A stretch of DNA of 38,056 nt from Pleomorphomonas sp. (GCA_029976075.1 JARKNW010000099.1:1-38056); one strand, 5' to 3'; shown: positions 8,407 through 18,439, numbered from the stretch's first letter. Numbers and translations: made by a program. The notes: generated by a model not told the origin, from the letters alone.

Positions 8407-9696
8407 ATGGACAAGATCAGGATCGTTGGCGGCAACGCGCTCAACGGCATCATTCCGATTTCCGGCGCCAAGAACGCGGCTCTGCCGTTGATGATCGCCA
8501 GTCTTTTGACCGACGAGACGCTGACTCTCGAGAATGTGCCGCGGCTTGCCGACGTGCGGCAGCTTACCAATATCCTGGTCAACCATGGCGTCGACTATGG
8601 CGTCAACGGCAAGCGACAGGGCGAGGGGCTGCTCACCGGCCAGACCGTTTCTCTGACCGCCCGATCGATTACCGACACCACCGCTCCCTATGAACTGGTC
8701 TCCACCATGCGGGCAAGCTTCTGGGTGATCGGGCCGCTGCTGGCCCGCATGCACGAGGCGCGCGTGTCCTTGCCCGGCGGCTGCGCCATCGGCACGCGCC
8801 CAGTCGATCTGTTCCTGATGGGGCTCGAGAGGCTCGGTGCCAAGATCGACGTCGAAGGCGGGTATGTGGTGGCGAAGGCGCCGGGCGGCCTTGTCGGCAA
8901 CCGCGTGGTCTTCCCAAAGGTGTCCGTTGGCGCCACGCACGTCATCATGATGGCGGCGACCCTCGCCAAGGGAGAAACGATCATCGAGAACGCGGCTCGC
9001 GAGCCTGAGGTCGTTGACCTCGCCCAGTGCCTGATTTCCATGGGCGCGCGGATTTCCGGCGCTGGTACGTCGACCGTTGTAATCGAAGGCGTCGATCGCC
9101 TGCGCGGTGCCCGCCACAGGGTGGTGTCCGACCGCATCGAGACCGGCACCTATGCCATGGCTGTGGCGATGACCGGCGGCGACGTGTTGCTGGAAGGTGC
9201 TGACGCATCCTTGCTCCAAAGACCGATCGAGGTGTTGCGCCAGGTCGGCACGGAAATTGAGGAAACCGACGGCGGCCTGCGCATCCGGCGCAACGGCGCC
9301 GGCATTGTCGCGGCCGATATCGTCACCGATCCGTTCCCGGGCTTCCCCACCGATCTGCAGGCTCAGTTCATGGCGCTGATGACCCGGGCGCGCGGCACGG
9401 CTCGCATCACGGAAACCATCTTCGAGAACCGCTTCATGCATGTGGCCGAGCTGGCTCGTTTCGGCGCGCGCATCAGCCTGGAAGGGCAGGTCGCCACCGT
9501 CGAGGGCGTCGAACGGCTCAAGGGTGCCCCGGTGATGGCCACCGATCTGCGCGCCTCGGTGTCGCTGGTCATCGCCGGTCTGGCCGCCGAGGGCGAGACG
9601 GTGATCAATCGCGTCTATCACCTCGATCGTGGCTTTGAGCGGCTGGAAGACAAGATTGGCCGTTGCGGCGCGGTCATCGAACGGATCAGCGGCTGA
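8407..9696 (+). CDS. murA: UDP-N-acetylglucosamine 1-carboxyvinyltransferase
   Basis: First committed enzyme of peptidoglycan synthesis, transferring enolpyruvate from PEP to UDP-GlcNAc in the cytoplasm. The 429-residue product has the full inside-out alpha/beta-barrel sequence. Lys22 and Asn23 ([10 protein letters not shown]) are at the positions known from E. coli. The catalytic Cys is in [14 protein letters not shown] at about residue 126, i.e. the fosfomycin-sensitive Cys form rather than the Asp variant. [10 protein letters not shown] and the C-terminal [15 protein letters not shown] are conserved. A GTG two codons upstream (8401) is possible, but ATG 8407 gives the usual MDKIRIVGG start. 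In many rhizobia murA is followed by DUF2948 and hisD; here two extra genes come in between. Confidence 0.98.
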   Translation: MDKIRIVGGNALNGIIPISGAKNAALPLMIASLLTDETLTLENVPRLADVRQLTNILVNHGVDYGVNGKRQGEGLLTGQTVSLTARSITDTTAPYELVSTMRASFWVIGPLLARMHEARVSLPGGCAIGTRPVDLFLMGLERLGAKIDVEGGYVVAKAPGGLVGNRVVFPKVSVGATHVIMMAATLAKGETIIENAAREPEVVDLAQCLISMGARISGAGTSTVVIEGVDRLRGARHRVVSDRIETGTYAMAVAMTGGDVLLEGADASLLQRPIEVLRQVGTEIEETDGGLRIRRNGAGIVAADIVTDPFPGFPTDLQAQFMALMTRARGTARITETIFENRFMHVAELARFGARISLEGQVATVEGVERLKGAPVMATDLRASVSLVIAGLAAEGETVINRVYHLDRGFERLEDKIGRCGAVIERISG

Positions 9697-9701
9697 CCAT
9701 C

Positions 9702-10142
9702 ATGGATGTCGTGATCCGCGAGGCCGAAGCGAGCGATGAAGGCGCCTGGCGGCGCCTCTGGGCGGGGTATCTCGCCCATCTCGATGCAACGGTGCCGGAC
9801 GAAGTCACCGCCCACACCTGGGCGCGCGTACTCGATCCGACGAGCCCTGTGTTCTGCCGCCTCGCGACGGTGGACGATGTGGTCGTGGGCTTCGCGGTCT
9901 GCCTGCTGCACGAGGGAAGCTGGGCGCTGACGCCGCACTGTTATCTCGAGGATCTCTATGTCGCGCCCGAAAGCCGCGGCCACGGCGCCGGGCGAGCGCT
10001 GATAGAGGACATTCGGGGCCTGGCGAAGGTCAAGGGATGGAACCGCCTCTACTGGCATACGCGCGAGGACAATCCTGCCCGCCGGCTTTATGACGACTTT
10101 GCCCAGGCAAGCGGCATGATCGTCTACAAGCTGACGCCATAG
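9702..10142 (+). CDS. GNAT family N-acetyltransferase
   Basis: A 146-residue single-domain acetyltransferase. The acetyl-CoA-binding motif A is clear: YLEDLYVAPESRGHGAGRALIEDI (about residues 82-105), with the R/Q-x-x-G-x-G/A loop as RGHGAGRAL. NRLYWHTREDNPARRLYDDFA near the C-terminus is the typical helix-strand end of the fold. The start at 9702 gives MDVVIREAEASDE, the usual first strand of GNAT proteins, and it lies 3 bp after the murA stop, so co-transcription with murA is likely. The acceptor (protein N-terminus, amine or small molecule) cannot be told from sequence. Confidence 0.9.
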   Translation: MDVVIREAEASDEGAWRRLWAGYLAHLDATVPDEVTAHTWARVLDPTSPVFCRLATVDDVVVGFAVCLLHEGSWALTPHCYLEDLYVAPESRGHGAGRALIEDIRGLAKVKGWNRLYWHTREDNPARRLYDDFAQASGMIVYKLTP

Positions 10143-10224
10143 GGTTCCTGTTTGCTGGCCGTAAGGGAAAGTTGCTATAGCCGCTGTCTCCGGCATAATG
10201 GCCTCCTGCGGAGGACTGGACGCC

Positions 10225-10722
10225 ATGATTGCCATCGACGCCTTCCATCCCGAACTTGACCTCCTGCTTGAGCGCGTCGTCTCGACGCCAAGGCGCCTTG
10301 TGTGGCGGGCCTGGACTGAACCCGATCTGCTGATGAAGTGGTTCTGCCCGCCGCCGTGGAGCGTCGTGAGCTGCGAGGTCGACCTCCAGCCCGGCGGCGG
10401 CTTTGCGACGGTGATGCGCTCGCCCGAGGGTATCGAGGTCGCCGGCGCCGGTTGCTATCTGCTGATCGAGCCTGAAGAGCGGCTGGTGTGGACGTCGGCT
10501 CTCACCGGTGGCTTTCGGCCGCACGCCCAGCCGACGAGCGATACCGATTTCGTCTTCACCGCCGATCTTTCCTTTGCCGAGGAAGACGACGGCACGCGGT
10601 ATCGCGCTCACTTGATGCATGCCACGGCAAAGGCACGCAAGCGGCATGAGGACATGGGTTTCAATGAAGGCTGGGGCACGGCCTTCGACCAACTCGTCGA
10701 CGTCATGGCTGGCGAAGCCTGA
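10225..10722 (+). CDS. SRPBCC (AHSA1-like) domain protein
   Basis: A 165-residue START/Bet v1-like protein of the AHSA1 (activator of Hsp90 ATPase homologue) group. The signature is at the N-terminus: RVVSTPRRLVWRAWTEPDLLMKWF, followed by the DLQPGGGFATVMRSPEG strand region and a C-terminal GWGTAFDQLVDVM helix. The family forms a deep hydrophobic ligand pocket; in bacteria its ligands are mostly unknown, and it often acts with ArsR regulators, none of which is seen here. The ATG at 10225 is preceded by TGCGGAGGA, a good ribosome site, and is preferred over an in-frame upstream ATG at 10198. The Hsp90 gene htpG is in the same window but not adjacent, and no functional link should be read from the family name. 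Confidence 0.85.
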   Translation: MIAIDAFHPELDLLLERVVSTPRRLVWRAWTEPDLLMKWFCPPPWSVVSCEVDLQPGGGFATVMRSPEGIEVAGAGCYLLIEPEERLVWTSALTGGFRPHAQPTSDTDFVFTADLSFAEEDDGTRYRAHLMHATAKARKRHEDMGFNEGWGTAFDQLVDVMAGEA

Positions 10723-10861
10723 CAAAGCGAACCGACCTGTTTCGTCGGTCTCGACGGCGACGAAGCCTTGCTTCGCCGCCTCATCCGCCCTATCTCAAGG
10801 CAACCTCGGCGGGGCAGGTTTTCCTTGTATCCGCCGCCTTTGAAGGAGCGGACAACCCTCC

Positions 10862-11293
10862 ATGGACATGTTGAAACTTGCGGCCCTCGACGCCGAAGAC
10901 CTCAAGGTGATTTCCGCCCACGCGCAGGACGCCGTCGGCAAGGTTGGCGACATCGTCTGGCGGCCGGCGGAGCATCGCCTCACCATCGAGCTCAACCGCT
11001 TTGCCTGGGAAAAGGCCGGCGGCCGCACCAAGGAGCGCCGGCGCAGTCTTCTGCATTTCGCGCGCGTCGAGGCGGTCAAGTCGGCGCATATTCGACGCGA
11101 CTTTCCCGATGCCGTCGTCAGTCTGCTCACCATCCGTTTCGAGGGCAAGGACGACGATCCGTCGGGCCAGGTATTCCTGGAGTTTGCCGGCGGTGGCTCC
11201 ATGCGGCTCGACGTCGAGTGCATCGAGGCAAGTCTCACCGATCTCGGGGCCGCCTGGGCCACCGAGCATCAGCCGAGCCACGACCTCAACTGA
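10862..11293 (+). CDS. DUF2948 family protein
   Basis: A 143-residue protein of a family largely confined to alphaproteobacteria. Recognisable segments are LKLAALDAEDLKVISAHAQDA at the start, VGDIVWRPAEHRLTIELNRFAWE (28-50), and FLEFAGGGSMRLDVECIEASLTDLGAAW near the end. The role is unknown. It lies 38 bp upstream of hisD on the same strand, the position the family usually occupies between murA and hisD, so it is probably in the hisD transcript. TTGAAGGAGCGG upstream of the ATG gives a good ribosome binding site. Confidence 0.9.
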   Translation: MDMLKLAALDAEDLKVISAHAQDAVGKVGDIVWRPAEHRLTIELNRFAWEKAGGRTKERRRSLLHFARVEAVKSAHIRRDFPDAVVSLLTIRFEGKDDDPSGQVFLEFAGGGSMRLDVECIEASLTDLGAAWATEHQPSHDLN

Positions 11294-11331
11294 CCCATTC
11301 CTGCCTTATCGATTTTCCGCTGGAGAGACCT

Positions 11332-12621
11332 GTGGCAATCCGCCTCGATGACCGCGCGCCCGATTTCGAGGCCCGCTTTTCCGCCTTTCTGACCACCAAG
11401 CGCGAAGTGTCGGCCGATGTCGATGCCGCCGTTGCCGATATCATTGCCGATGTCAGGGCGCGTGGCGATGCCGCTTTGCACGACTGGACGGAAAAGCTCG
11501 ATCATTTCGACACGCGGCAGCGCGGCCTTCGCGTTTCCGAGGCGGAGATCGACGCGGCTGTCGCCGCCGTGAAGCCGGACGTGATGGATGCCCTGAAGCT
11601 GGCCCGCGATCGCATCGAAAGCCACCACGCCCGCCAGAAGCCAAGGGACGATCGCTACACCGACGCCATCGGCGTCGAGCTGGGCTCGATCTGGACCGCC
11701 ATCGAGGCGGTGGGACTTTACGTGCCCGGCGGTACGGCGAGCTACCCGTCGAGCGTGCTGATGAACGCCGTTCCGGCCAAGGTCGCTGGCGTCGACCGAC
11801 TTGTCATGGTGGTGCCGACGCCGCGAGGCGAGATCAATCCGCTGGTGCTGGCCGCTGCTCGCCTTGCCGGCGTCGACGAGGTCTATCGCATCGGTGGCGC
11901 GCAGGCGGTGGCCGCGCTTGCCTATGGGACCAAGACCATCAAGCCGGTCGCCAAGATCGTCGGCCCAGGCAACGCCTATGTTGCCGCCGCCAAGCGCCGC
12001 GTGTTCGGAACCGTCGGCATCGACATGATCGCCGGGCCGTCGGAGGTGCTGGTCATCGCCGATCGGGACAATGACCCTGAGTGGCTGGCCGCCGATCTGC
12101 TCGCCCAAGCCGAGCATGACAAGGCTGCGCAATCGATTCTGATCACCGACGACGCGATGCTCGCCGACGCGGTGGAGAAGGCCGTGGAGCGCCAGCTGGC
12201 GGCGCTGCCGCGTGGTGGCATCGCCGCCGACTCCTGGCGTGACTATGGCGCCGTCATTCTGGTGGAAAGCCTCGACCGGGCCGTGCCGCTGAGCGACCGC
12301 GTGGCCCCCGAGCATCTGGAGCTCGCCGTGGCCGATCCGGAGGCCATGCTTCGCCGCATCCGCAATGCCGGCGCCGTTTTCGTCGGGCACCACACGCCCG
12401 AGGCGGTCGGGGATTATGTCGGGGGCTCCAACCACGTACTGCCCACAGCCCGCTCAGCCCGCTTCTCGTCGGGGCTCGGCGTGCTCGACTTCATGAAACG
12501 CACGTCACTTCTCAAGGTGCCGCATGCCGCTCTGAAGCAGATCGGCCCTGCTGCCATTGCTCTTGCCGAAGTCGAGGGGCTCGGCGGGCATGCGCGGAGC
12601 GTGTCGATCCGCCTCGAGTAA
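11332..12621 (+). CDS. hisD: Histidinol dehydrogenase
   Basis: Catalyses the last two oxidation steps of histidine synthesis, L-histidinol to L-histidine, with NAD+ and zinc. The 429-residue length is normal. Diagnostic blocks are YVPGGTASYPSSVLMN, GGAQAVAALAYGT, VGPGNAYVAAAKRRVFG, DMIAGPSEVLV, the catalytic VAPEHLEL (Glu-His) and GGSNHVLPT with a zinc-binding His. The frame is open far upstream, but GTG 11332 is the start: it follows TGGAGAG by a normal distance and begins VAIRLDDRAPDFEA as in relatives. In many rhizobia the UPF0262 gene follows at once; here a minus-strand block intervenes. Confidence 0.97.
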   Translation: MAIRLDDRAPDFEARFSAFLTTKREVSADVDAAVADIIADVRARGDAALHDWTEKLDHFDTRQRGLRVSEAEIDAAVAAVKPDVMDALKLARDRIESHHARQKPRDDRYTDAIGVELGSIWTAIEAVGLYVPGGTASYPSSVLMNAVPAKVAGVDRLVMVVPTPRGEINPLVLAAARLAGVDEVYRIGGAQAVAALAYGTKTIKPVAKIVGPGNAYVAAAKRRVFGTVGIDMIAGPSEVLVIADRDNDPEWLAADLLAQAEHDKAAQSILITDDAMLADAVEKAVERQLAALPRGGIAADSWRDYGAVILVESLDRAVPLSDRVAPEHLELAVADPEAMLRRIRNAGAVFVGHHTPEAVGDYVGGSNHVLPTARSARFSSGLGVLDFMKRTSLLKVPHAALKQIGPAAIALAEVEGLGGHARSVSIRLE

Positions 12622-12624
12622 GTC

Positions 12625-12849
12625 TTACTTGTCCGTCTTGCTGGTATTGACGCCGATCAGCGTGTAGGCCGGGCAGAAGTTGAGTAGCCCGCTCGCCACA
12701 AGTCCGACGCCAATCAGGCCGACGAGCCATGCCCAGCCGCCGAGGCCGATGAAGGCCATTCCGGCGAGCGAGGGCACGGCGATGATGAGAAGGATGATGC
12801 CGGCGATGAGCCGGATGAGGCGATCGGTCGAGCCAACGTTCCTGATCAT
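12625..12849 (-). CDS. DUF2892 / YgaP-like transmembrane protein
   Basis: A 74-residue inner-membrane protein with two hydrophobic helices, LIRLIAGIILLIIAVPSLAG and AWLVGLIGVGLVASGLL. It ends with the family signature FCPAYTLIGVNTSK. It begins MIRNVGSTDRLIR, as DUF2892 proteins do. The start at 12849 is preceded on its strand by AGGAAGAG. The family's single conserved Cys (NFCPAY) is present; in YgaP this module is fused to a rhodanese domain, but here it stands alone. Function unknown. It converges on hisD with only 3 bp between the stop codons. Confidence 0.88.
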   Translation of the reverse strand: MIRNVGSTDRLIRLIAGIILLIIAVPSLAGMAFIGLGGWAWLVGLIGVGLVASGLLNFCPAYTLIGVNTSKTDK

Positions 12850-12946
12850 GGCACTCTTCCTGTCTGCCGCGGACTTCAAGTCCGTGAGGAGAGGCTAGAC
12901 CTGGGCGGGTCAACCGGCAACGCGCCAAATGTCGAGAAATTCAAAT

Positions 12947-12977
12947 AAAAAGGCGCGACCCTGGCCGCGCCTTTTTT
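12947..12977. terminator. Strong bidirectional rho-independent terminator
   Basis: An 11-bp perfect inverted repeat, AAAAAGGCGCG (12947-12957) and CGCGCCTTTTT (12966-12976), with an 8-base loop. The stem carries A/T runs on both sides. It lies just downstream of the minus-strand chemoreceptor gene stop and can end transcription on that strand. Confidence 0.9.
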
Positions 12978-12995
12978 GGGTGCTTTCAGTGCCGA

Positions 12996-14678
12996 TCAGG
13001 CTGCCCTCAGCCCCTTGACGAAGCTGGCGACCTCGCCCTTCAGGCTGGCCGCCTGCGTCTGTAGCGCATCCGAGAGGGACATCAACTGGGTCGCGGCGGA
13101 GCCTGTCATTTCGGCCGCGGTGCCCACACCGGAGATGTTCTCGGTCACATCGCGCGCGCCGTTGGCTGCCTTGTGGGTGTTGCCTGCGATCTCGGAGGTT
13201 GCCGCGCCTTGTTCCTCGACAGCGCCGGCAATCGACTGGGTTACCTCTTGAATGGTGCCGATCGTCGAAACGATCAGCGAGATGCTGTCGACGGTGACCG
13301 AAGTGGCGGCCTGCATCTCCTGGATCTTGCGGGCGATCTCCTCGGTCGCCTTGGCGGTTTGCCCGGCAAGGTTCTTCACTTCCGAAGCGACGACAGCAAA
13401 GCCCTTGCCCATCTCGCCGGCCCGCGCCGCCTCGATGGTGGCGTTGAGGGCGAGAAGGTTGGTCTGCTCGGCGATCGCCCGGATCAGTTCGACCACCTCA
13501 CCGATGCCTTGCGCGGATGCCGACAGTGCCTTGACGTTGTCGGTAGAGCGTTGGGCCTCCCCGGCGGCGCTTCGGGCGATGTCGGCCGACCGCGTCACCT
13601 GAGTGGTGATCTCGCGAACCGAGGCTGAGAGTTCCTCGGTACCCGCAGCCACCGTCTGCACGTTCTCGGAGGCGGCTTCGGCGGCCCCGGCGACGGCCTG
13701 GGCCTGCCGGCTGGTCTCCTCGGCGGTGGAGGCCAGATTGCGGGCGGAGTCGGCAACCTCGCTCGATGAATGGACGAAGCCGTCGGACAGGGTGCCCATC
13801 GCAGCTTCGAAGCGATCGGCGATGGCGATGCGCTCGGCAACCAGTCGCTCGCGATTGCGTGTCTCGGCTTCGGCGCTGGCAAGACGCAGCCGCTCGGTCT
13901 CCATCAGCCCATCACGAAACACCTTCAGCGTGGAAGCCATCTCGCCGATTTCGTTTTTGGCGTTGGCGTAGGGAATGGAAGTCGACAGGTTGCCGCTGGC
14001 AACGCCGCCCATGGCCGCCGTGATGCGATGAAGTGGCCGGACGACACCGTAGAAGACGAAGGCGAGCGCACCAAGGGCCAGGACCAGACCGACGGCGATG
14101 GTGCTGACGGTGAGGGCAAAGGCCTGATTGTAATCGCTGACGGCCTCCGCCTGAGCGGCGGCGGTATCGGCATTGATCTGGTCGATGCCTGATTGCAGCG
14201 CAGCGATAACCGCATTGAACGGCGGTTGCGACGTCTTGTTGAGGATCGTCGAGGCCTCGTCCGCCTTGCCATCGACCATCTTCTGGTAAATGTCGTTATG
14301 CATCTGGACGTAGGTCGGCCAGTTCGCCTTGAAGGCGGCCAGGACTTCCTGCTGCTTCGGCAGGTCGGATATCAGACCCGAGTACTCGGTCACCGCCTTG
14401 TTGACATCGGCGATCGACTGATCGGCGAGATCCTTGGCTTTCTGGCGCTCACCGGCATCGGTGATCTGGGCGAGGCGGGCGGAGCGGACACGCAGGCGGG
14501 TCGCCGCGTAGCGAATCTCTCCAAGGCTCCTGACCAGCGGCAGCTTGTGATCTGCGAACTCGCTGATCCGATCGTTGGCGGCCGAAAGCTGAGAAACGGC
14601 CACCCACCCAAGACCGCAGGTCATGAGCAGCAGCGCGATGATGGTCGCCATCAAGGAAGACTTGAGGGAAATAGTCAT
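12996..14678 (-). CDS. Methyl-accepting chemotaxis protein
   Basis: A 560-residue inner-membrane chemoreceptor. Order: TM1 (about 8-29), a periplasmic four-helix-bundle ligand domain of about 160 residues, TM2 (about 188-210, [23 protein letters not shown]), HAMP ([20 protein letters not shown]), then a long cytoplasmic signalling coiled coil. The tip is [39 protein letters not shown], which contacts CheA/CheW. The C-terminus ([12 protein letters not shown]) lacks the NWETF-type pentapeptide for CheR tethering, as is common in alphaproteobacteria. No che genes are near; the ligand is unknown. The gene stands alone between htpG and the terminator. Confidence 0.95.
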   Translation of the reverse strand: MTISLKSSLMATIIALLLMTCGLGWVAVSQLSAANDRISEFADHKLPLVRSLGEIRYAATRLRVRSARLAQITDAGERQKAKDLADQSIADVNKAVTEYSGLISDLPKQQEVLAAFKANWPTYVQMHNDIYQKMVDGKADEASTILNKTSQPPFNAVIAALQSGIDQINADTAAAQAEAVSDYNQAFALTVSTIAVGLVLALGALAFVFYGVVRPLHRITAAMGGVASGNLSTSIPYANAKNEIGEMASTLKVFRDGLMETERLRLASAEAETRNRERLVAERIAIADRFEAAMGTLSDGFVHSSSEVADSARNLASTAEETSRQAQAVAGAAEAASENVQTVAAGTEELSASVREITTQVTRSADIARSAAGEAQRSTDNVKALSASAQGIGEVVELIRAIAEQTNLLALNATIEAARAGEMGKGFAVVASEVKNLAGQTAKATEEIARKIQEMQAATSVTVDSISLIVSTIGTIQEVTQSIAGAVEEQGAATSEIAGNTHKAANGARDVTENISGVGTAAEMTGSAATQLMSLSDALQTQAASLKGEVASFVKGLRAA

Positions 14679-14869
14679 GAATGCCCCCGAAGCAGAATTG
14701 CCCTCAGGGATTACATTCCATGAACGTTAAAGAACGATTGCCGCCGACAATCCAACAAATACTTAGAAGGTAGTTAGACTTTTGATGGCGTGGTTATTTA
14801 GAAGATGCGAAAAATATGTTGGAAAATGAAAACGAACTGTAAAAAAGAACATCTCCGGTTTGCTGATGA

Positions 14870-14900
14870 GCAGGACGGAAAGTCGTGCTTTCCGCCCTGC
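14870..14900 (-). terminator. Terminator-like hairpin after htpG
   Basis: Stem GCAGG-a-CGGAAAG (14870-14882) pairs with CTTTCCG-c-CCTGC (14888-14900), with one mismatch and a 5-base loop, just beyond the htpG stop. No T tract follows directly on the minus strand, so it may stabilise the mRNA end rather than terminate alone. Confidence 0.5.
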
Positions 14901-14908
14901 TGGTCATG

Positions 14909-16765
14909 TCAGGCGAGGCTCTTTTCAAGGAGCGCTGCGACGGAGGCCGCAAAGGCAGCTGGGTCGCTCGGCGCCTCGCCGTCCAGGATGCGAGCCTGGC
15001 CCACGAGGATCGGCGCTGCCGCCGTTACAGCAGCCGTGTCGCCGGCCGCGGCCTTTGCTGCCAGGGCCTTGATCAGGCTATGTCCGGCGTTGAGCTCCAG
15101 CACCGGCTTGCCGAGCGCTGCCTTGCCTTCCTGGCGGGCAACCAGCTTTTCGGTCATGCGATCGAGGCCGAAGTCGGAGGCTACGAGACAGACCGGGCTG
15201 GTCGCGAGGCGCGCCGAGGTTCGAACGTCGGCAACGTCGTCCTTCAGCACTTCCTTGAGCGTGGCGACCAGGCCGGCCACTTCGACACCCGGCTTTTCCG
15301 TCTTGTCTTCGGTGGTCGGCTTGACGGCATCGAGATCGGCCTCGCCCTGCGTCACCGACTTGAAGGGCTTGCCCTCGAAGCCGAGCGCGGTGCGGACCCA
15401 GAACGCATCGACCGGGTCGGTGAGGATCAGTACCTCGAGGCCGCGCGCCGCGTAGCCTTCGAGATGCGGTGAGGCCAGCACCTGCTTCTCGTCCTCGCCG
15501 AGGACGTAGTAGATCGCCGTCTGGTTTTCCTTGAAGTCCTTGACCACGTCGGCAAGCGATCGCCACCCGTCACCGGACGTCGTCGTCTTGAAGCGGACGA
15601 CCTTGAACAGCTCGTCGCGGCGATCGGGTGCCTCGTAGAGGCCTTCCTTGAGCACCGCGCCGAATGACGACCAGACCTTCTGGAAAAGGTCGGCGTCGGT
15701 CTCGGCCAGCTTCGATAGTTCGCTGAGCACGCGCCCGGTGACACCCTTGGCGATTGTCTCGATCACCGGGTTCTTCTGCAGCATCTCGCGCGACATGTTG
15801 AGCGGCAGGTCTTCGCTGTCGATCACGCCGCGAACGAAGCGCAGCCAGGCCGGCAGGATCTCCGCTTCGTCGGTGATGAACACGCGCCGCACATAGAGTT
15901 TCACGCGCCCCTTGCGGCTCGGATCGAACAGATCGAACGGCTTCTCGCGTGGCACGAACAGCAGCACGTTGTATTCCTGCCGTCCCTCGGCCCGGTAGTG
16001 CAGCGTCAGTGCCGGCTCGTCCCAGGCGGTGGCGACGTGATGGTAGAACTCCTTGTACTCCTCGGCCGTCACGGCGGACTTCGGTTTCACCCAGAGCGCC
16101 GAGCCGTCCGTCAGCTCGCGGGTCTCCTCGCCCTTGTTGAAGCGGATCGGCACCGGCACATGCGCCGAATACTCGTGGACGATTCGGTCGAGCGTGTGCT
16201 CCTCGGCATAGGTCAGCCCGTCGTCGTTGAGATACAGCTCGACGACCGTGCCGCGCTCGGGCGCATCGGCAAGGTCGACCGACGTCAGCTCGAAGGTGCC
16301 GGTGCCATCCGACTCCCAGGCCCAGGCCTCATCGCTGCCGGCCTTGCGCGAGACGACGCGGACGCGGTTCGCCACCATGAACGCCGAGTAGAAGCCGACG
16401 CCGAACTGGCCGATTAGCGCCTGGCCCTCGGCCTTGTCCGAAAGACCGTCCAGAAAGGCACGGGTGCCCGAGCGGGCGATGGTGCCGAGATTGTCCTTCA
16501 GTTCGTCGTGGCTCATGCCGATGCCGTTGTCGGCGACCATGAGCGTCTTCTTGTCCTTGTCGGCCGACAGCGTGATCGCGAAGCCGCCCTCGCCGGCGAG
16601 CTGCGGCTCGGCGATGGCGAGATAGCGCAGCTTCTCGCAGGCGTCGGCGGCGTTGGAAATCAGCTCGCGCAGAAAGATGTCTTTATTGGAATAGACCGAA
16701 TGCACCATGAGGTGCAGCAGCCGGGAAACCTCGGCCTCGAAGCTGTGACGTTCCGTTTGCGTCAT
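14909..16765 (-). CDS. htpG: Chaperone protein HtpG (Hsp90)
   Basis: A 618-residue cytosolic Hsp90 chaperone. The GHKL ATPase domain has Glu34 and Asn38 ([18 protein letters not shown]), [11 protein letters not shown], and the lid and glycine motif [11 protein letters not shown]. The middle domain has [16 protein letters not shown] with the catalytic-loop Arg. The C-terminal dimerisation region ends normally ([12 protein letters not shown]). The start is Met 16765, the usual [21 protein letters not shown] 14-bp palindrome (16791-16804) sits in its upstream region. It is normally heat-regulated in proteobacteria, but I could not identify a convincing RpoH promoter. Confidence 0.98.
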   Translation of the reverse strand: MTQTERHSFEAEVSRLLHLMVHSVYSNKDIFLRELISNAADACEKLRYLAIAEPQLAGEGGFAITLSADKDKKTLMVADNGIGMSHDELKDNLGTIARSGTRAFLDGLSDKAEGQALIGQFGVGFYSAFMVANRVRVVSRKAGSDEAWAWESDGTGTFELTSVDLADAPERGTVVELYLNDDGLTYAEEHTLDRIVHEYSAHVPVPIRFNKGEETRELTDGSALWVKPKSAVTAEEYKEFYHHVATAWDEPALTLHYRAEGRQEYNVLLFVPREKPFDLFDPSRKGRVKLYVRRVFITDEAEILPAWLRFVRGVIDSEDLPLNMSREMLQKNPVIETIAKGVTGRVLSELSKLAETDADLFQKVWSSFGAVLKEGLYEAPDRRDELFKVVRFKTTTSGDGWRSLADVVKDFKENQTAIYYVLGEDEKQVLASPHLEGYAARGLEVLILTDPVDAFWVRTALGFEGKPFKSVTQGEADLDAVKPTTEDKTEKPGVEVAGLVATLKEVLKDDVADVRTSARLATSPVCLVASDFGLDRMTEKLVARQEGKAALGKPVLELNAGHSLIKALAAKAAAGDTAAVTAAAPILVGQARILDGEAPSDPAAFAASVAALLEKSLA

Positions 16766-16982
16766 GGTCTCGCTCTTATGGATGATAGGGGCCGGTAAAC
16801 CGGCGCGCGATCGCTATGTGTTGCCGCGAAGGGACGGAGTCAAGCGGTGTCGCGCCTGCTGCGACGATGATTGGCAGTCGGAGCGAGGCATGCGTAAAAC
16901 TCCTGTCCGGGTCGACCTTTGCCGGCTTCGTGGGGCGGGGCGGTCGTGCTATGCCTCGACGACCAATTTGCGGAGGACAGTC

Positions 16983-17468
16983 GTGAGCGACACCGCCAGT
17001 ATTTCCGGGCGCCTCATTTCGGTGACCCTTGACGCGGCATCGATCGGCCAGATTTCGCGTGAGGTCGACCACGAGCGACAAGTGGCCATCTTCGATCTTC
17101 TGGAGCAGAATTCCTTCGAGCCGGTCGGCGTACCCGGCGGAGAGTTCGTTCTGCGCCTGTCGTTGGTCTCCAATCGCCTTGTGCTGCAGATCTTCCGTGC
17201 TGACGGCGAGCCGGTCACCACCCATATCCTGTCGCTGACGCCCTTCCGCCGGATCATCCGCGACTACTATCTGGTCTGCGACAGCTATTACGAGGCGATC
17301 AAGGTGTCGACGCCGACCCAGATCGAGGCGATCGACATGGGGCGCCGGGCGCTGCACGACGAAGGCGCCCAGATCCTTGCCGACAAGCTGGCCGACAAGA
17401 TCCTCGTCGACAAGCTGACGGCCCGGCGCCTGTTCACGCTGATCGCCGTCTTGCACTGGAAAGGCTGA
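16983..17468 (+). CDS. UPF0262 family protein
   Basis: A 161-residue conserved alphaproteobacterial protein of unknown function. Typical elements are the start region [14 protein letters not shown], the block [17 protein letters not shown] (about 31-47), [25 protein letters not shown] (about 83-107), [13 protein letters not shown] and the C-terminal [17 protein letters not shown]. The start is GTG 16983, preceded by GCGGAGGAC; the frame is open upstream but without homology. Members are usually encoded between hisD and the phosphatase/infA/maf genes, as here on the downstream side, so this is the start of the second half of that cluster. Confidence 0.92.
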   Translation: MSDTASISGRLISVTLDAASIGQISREVDHERQVAIFDLLEQNSFEPVGVPGGEFVLRLSLVSNRLVLQIFRADGEPVTTHILSLTPFRRIIRDYYLVCDSYYEAIKVSTPTQIEAIDMGRRALHDEGAQILADKLADKILVDKLTARRLFTLIAVLHWKG

Positions 17469-17500
17469 AACGGAAGCGCGGGCTGCCTGATGGGATGCTC

Positions 17501-18016
17501 ATGACGGACGAGGTGGACAAAACGGCAGAGATGAAGCAGCCCGGTGCGGTGCTGTTCGCCTGCTCGTTCAACGCGGTGCGCTCGCCCATGGCGGCGGCCA
17601 TCGCCCGTCATCTGTTTCCGGGCAAGATCTTCGTCGACTCCGCCGGCGCGCGCCGTGGCGAACTCGATCCTTTCGCCGTGACGGTCATGGACGAACTCGG
17701 TCTCGATATTTCTCATCATCGCCCGCAGACCTTCGAGGATCTCGAGGACAGCAACTTCGATCTCATCGTCTCGCTCGCCCCGGATGCCTACCACAAGGCC
17801 CTCGAATATACGCGCTACAACTCGGTCGAGGCCGAATACTGGCCCACCGCCGACCCGACGCTGGCCACGGGCTCGCGCGAGCGCATCCTCGACGAGTATC
17901 GTGCCGTGCGCGACCAACTGATGGCCCGCATCAAGGCGCGACTCGGCTGGAAACCATCCTTCGGGCCTCGTCGCGAGGGCGTGGTGGAAGAGGGGGCGGT
18001 GGCCGAGGACGGCTGA
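17501..18016 (+). CDS. Low-molecular-weight protein-tyrosine-phosphatase family protein
   Basis: A 171-residue protein with the LMW-PTP P-loop at the N-terminus, LFACSFNAVRSPMAAA, a CX5RS motif with the nucleophilic Cys at about residue 21. The general-acid Asp is probably in WPTADPTLATG, and GLDISHHRPQTFEDL is the expected helix region. The loop sequence differs from the classical C(V/L)GNICRS form and from arsenate reductases, so the substrate is open. The C-terminus has a family-atypical acidic tail. Start ATG 17501 is chosen, but ATG 17495 is equally possible. It follows the UPF0262 gene by 32 bp and precedes infA. Confidence 0.87.
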   Translation: MTDEVDKTAEMKQPGAVLFACSFNAVRSPMAAAIARHLFPGKIFVDSAGARRGELDPFAVTVMDELGLDISHHRPQTFEDLEDSNFDLIVSLAPDAYHKALEYTRYNSVEAEYWPTADPTLATGSRERILDEYRAVRDQLMARIKARLGWKPSFGPRREGVVEEGAVAEDG

Positions 18017-18149
18017 TCGACGCGCCGCTCACCACCAACACGGCCTACCCACTCGCTTTTCTGGGCGTTTTTCGGCTTGGGTGGTTTATTTTGCGGCGCA
18101 TTTCGGATAGTTATCCGCCACCAATTCCCGAAAACGGATCAATGCCCGC

Positions 18150-18368
18150 ATGACCAAGGAAGAAGTCCTGGAGTTTCCAGGCGTCGTTTCGGAACTTTTG
18201 CCCAACGCGACTTTCCGCGTTCGTCTCGAGAACGACCATGAAATCATCGCTCACACCGCTGGCCGCATGCGCAAGAACCGCATTCGCGTGCTGGCCGGTG
18301 ACAAGGTACTGGTCGAGATGACGCCCTATGACCTGACCAAGGGGCGCATCACCTATCGCTTCAAGTGA
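18150..18368 (+). CDS. infA: Translation initiation factor IF-1
   Basis: A 72-residue OB-fold protein that binds the A site of the 30S subunit during initiation. It has the invariant form [19 protein letters not shown], then [41 protein letters not shown], and ends KGRITYRFK. Length is exact. It lies between the phosphatase and maf genes as in many alphaproteobacteria; the 130-bp upstream gap should contain its own promoter. Confidence 0.99.
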   Translation: MTKEEVLEFPGVVSELLPNATFRVRLENDHEIIAHTAGRMRKNRIRVLAGDKVLVEMTPYDLTKGRITYRFK

Positions 18369-18439
18369 GCGGCGACAGGAGGCGGTGGACCGCCCCGGCA
18401 CGATCCGGGGTGTGGGAGGCTGTCTTCATGCCGAGCTGC

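Noticed and set aside
8020..9621. 533-codon open frame antisense to murA
   Set aside because: Long because of high third-position GC in murA. No family features; it also runs through the small gene at 8146.
11269..12435. 388-codon frame antisense to hisD
   Set aside because: Shadow frame, no domains, and hisD motifs are complete on the sense strand.
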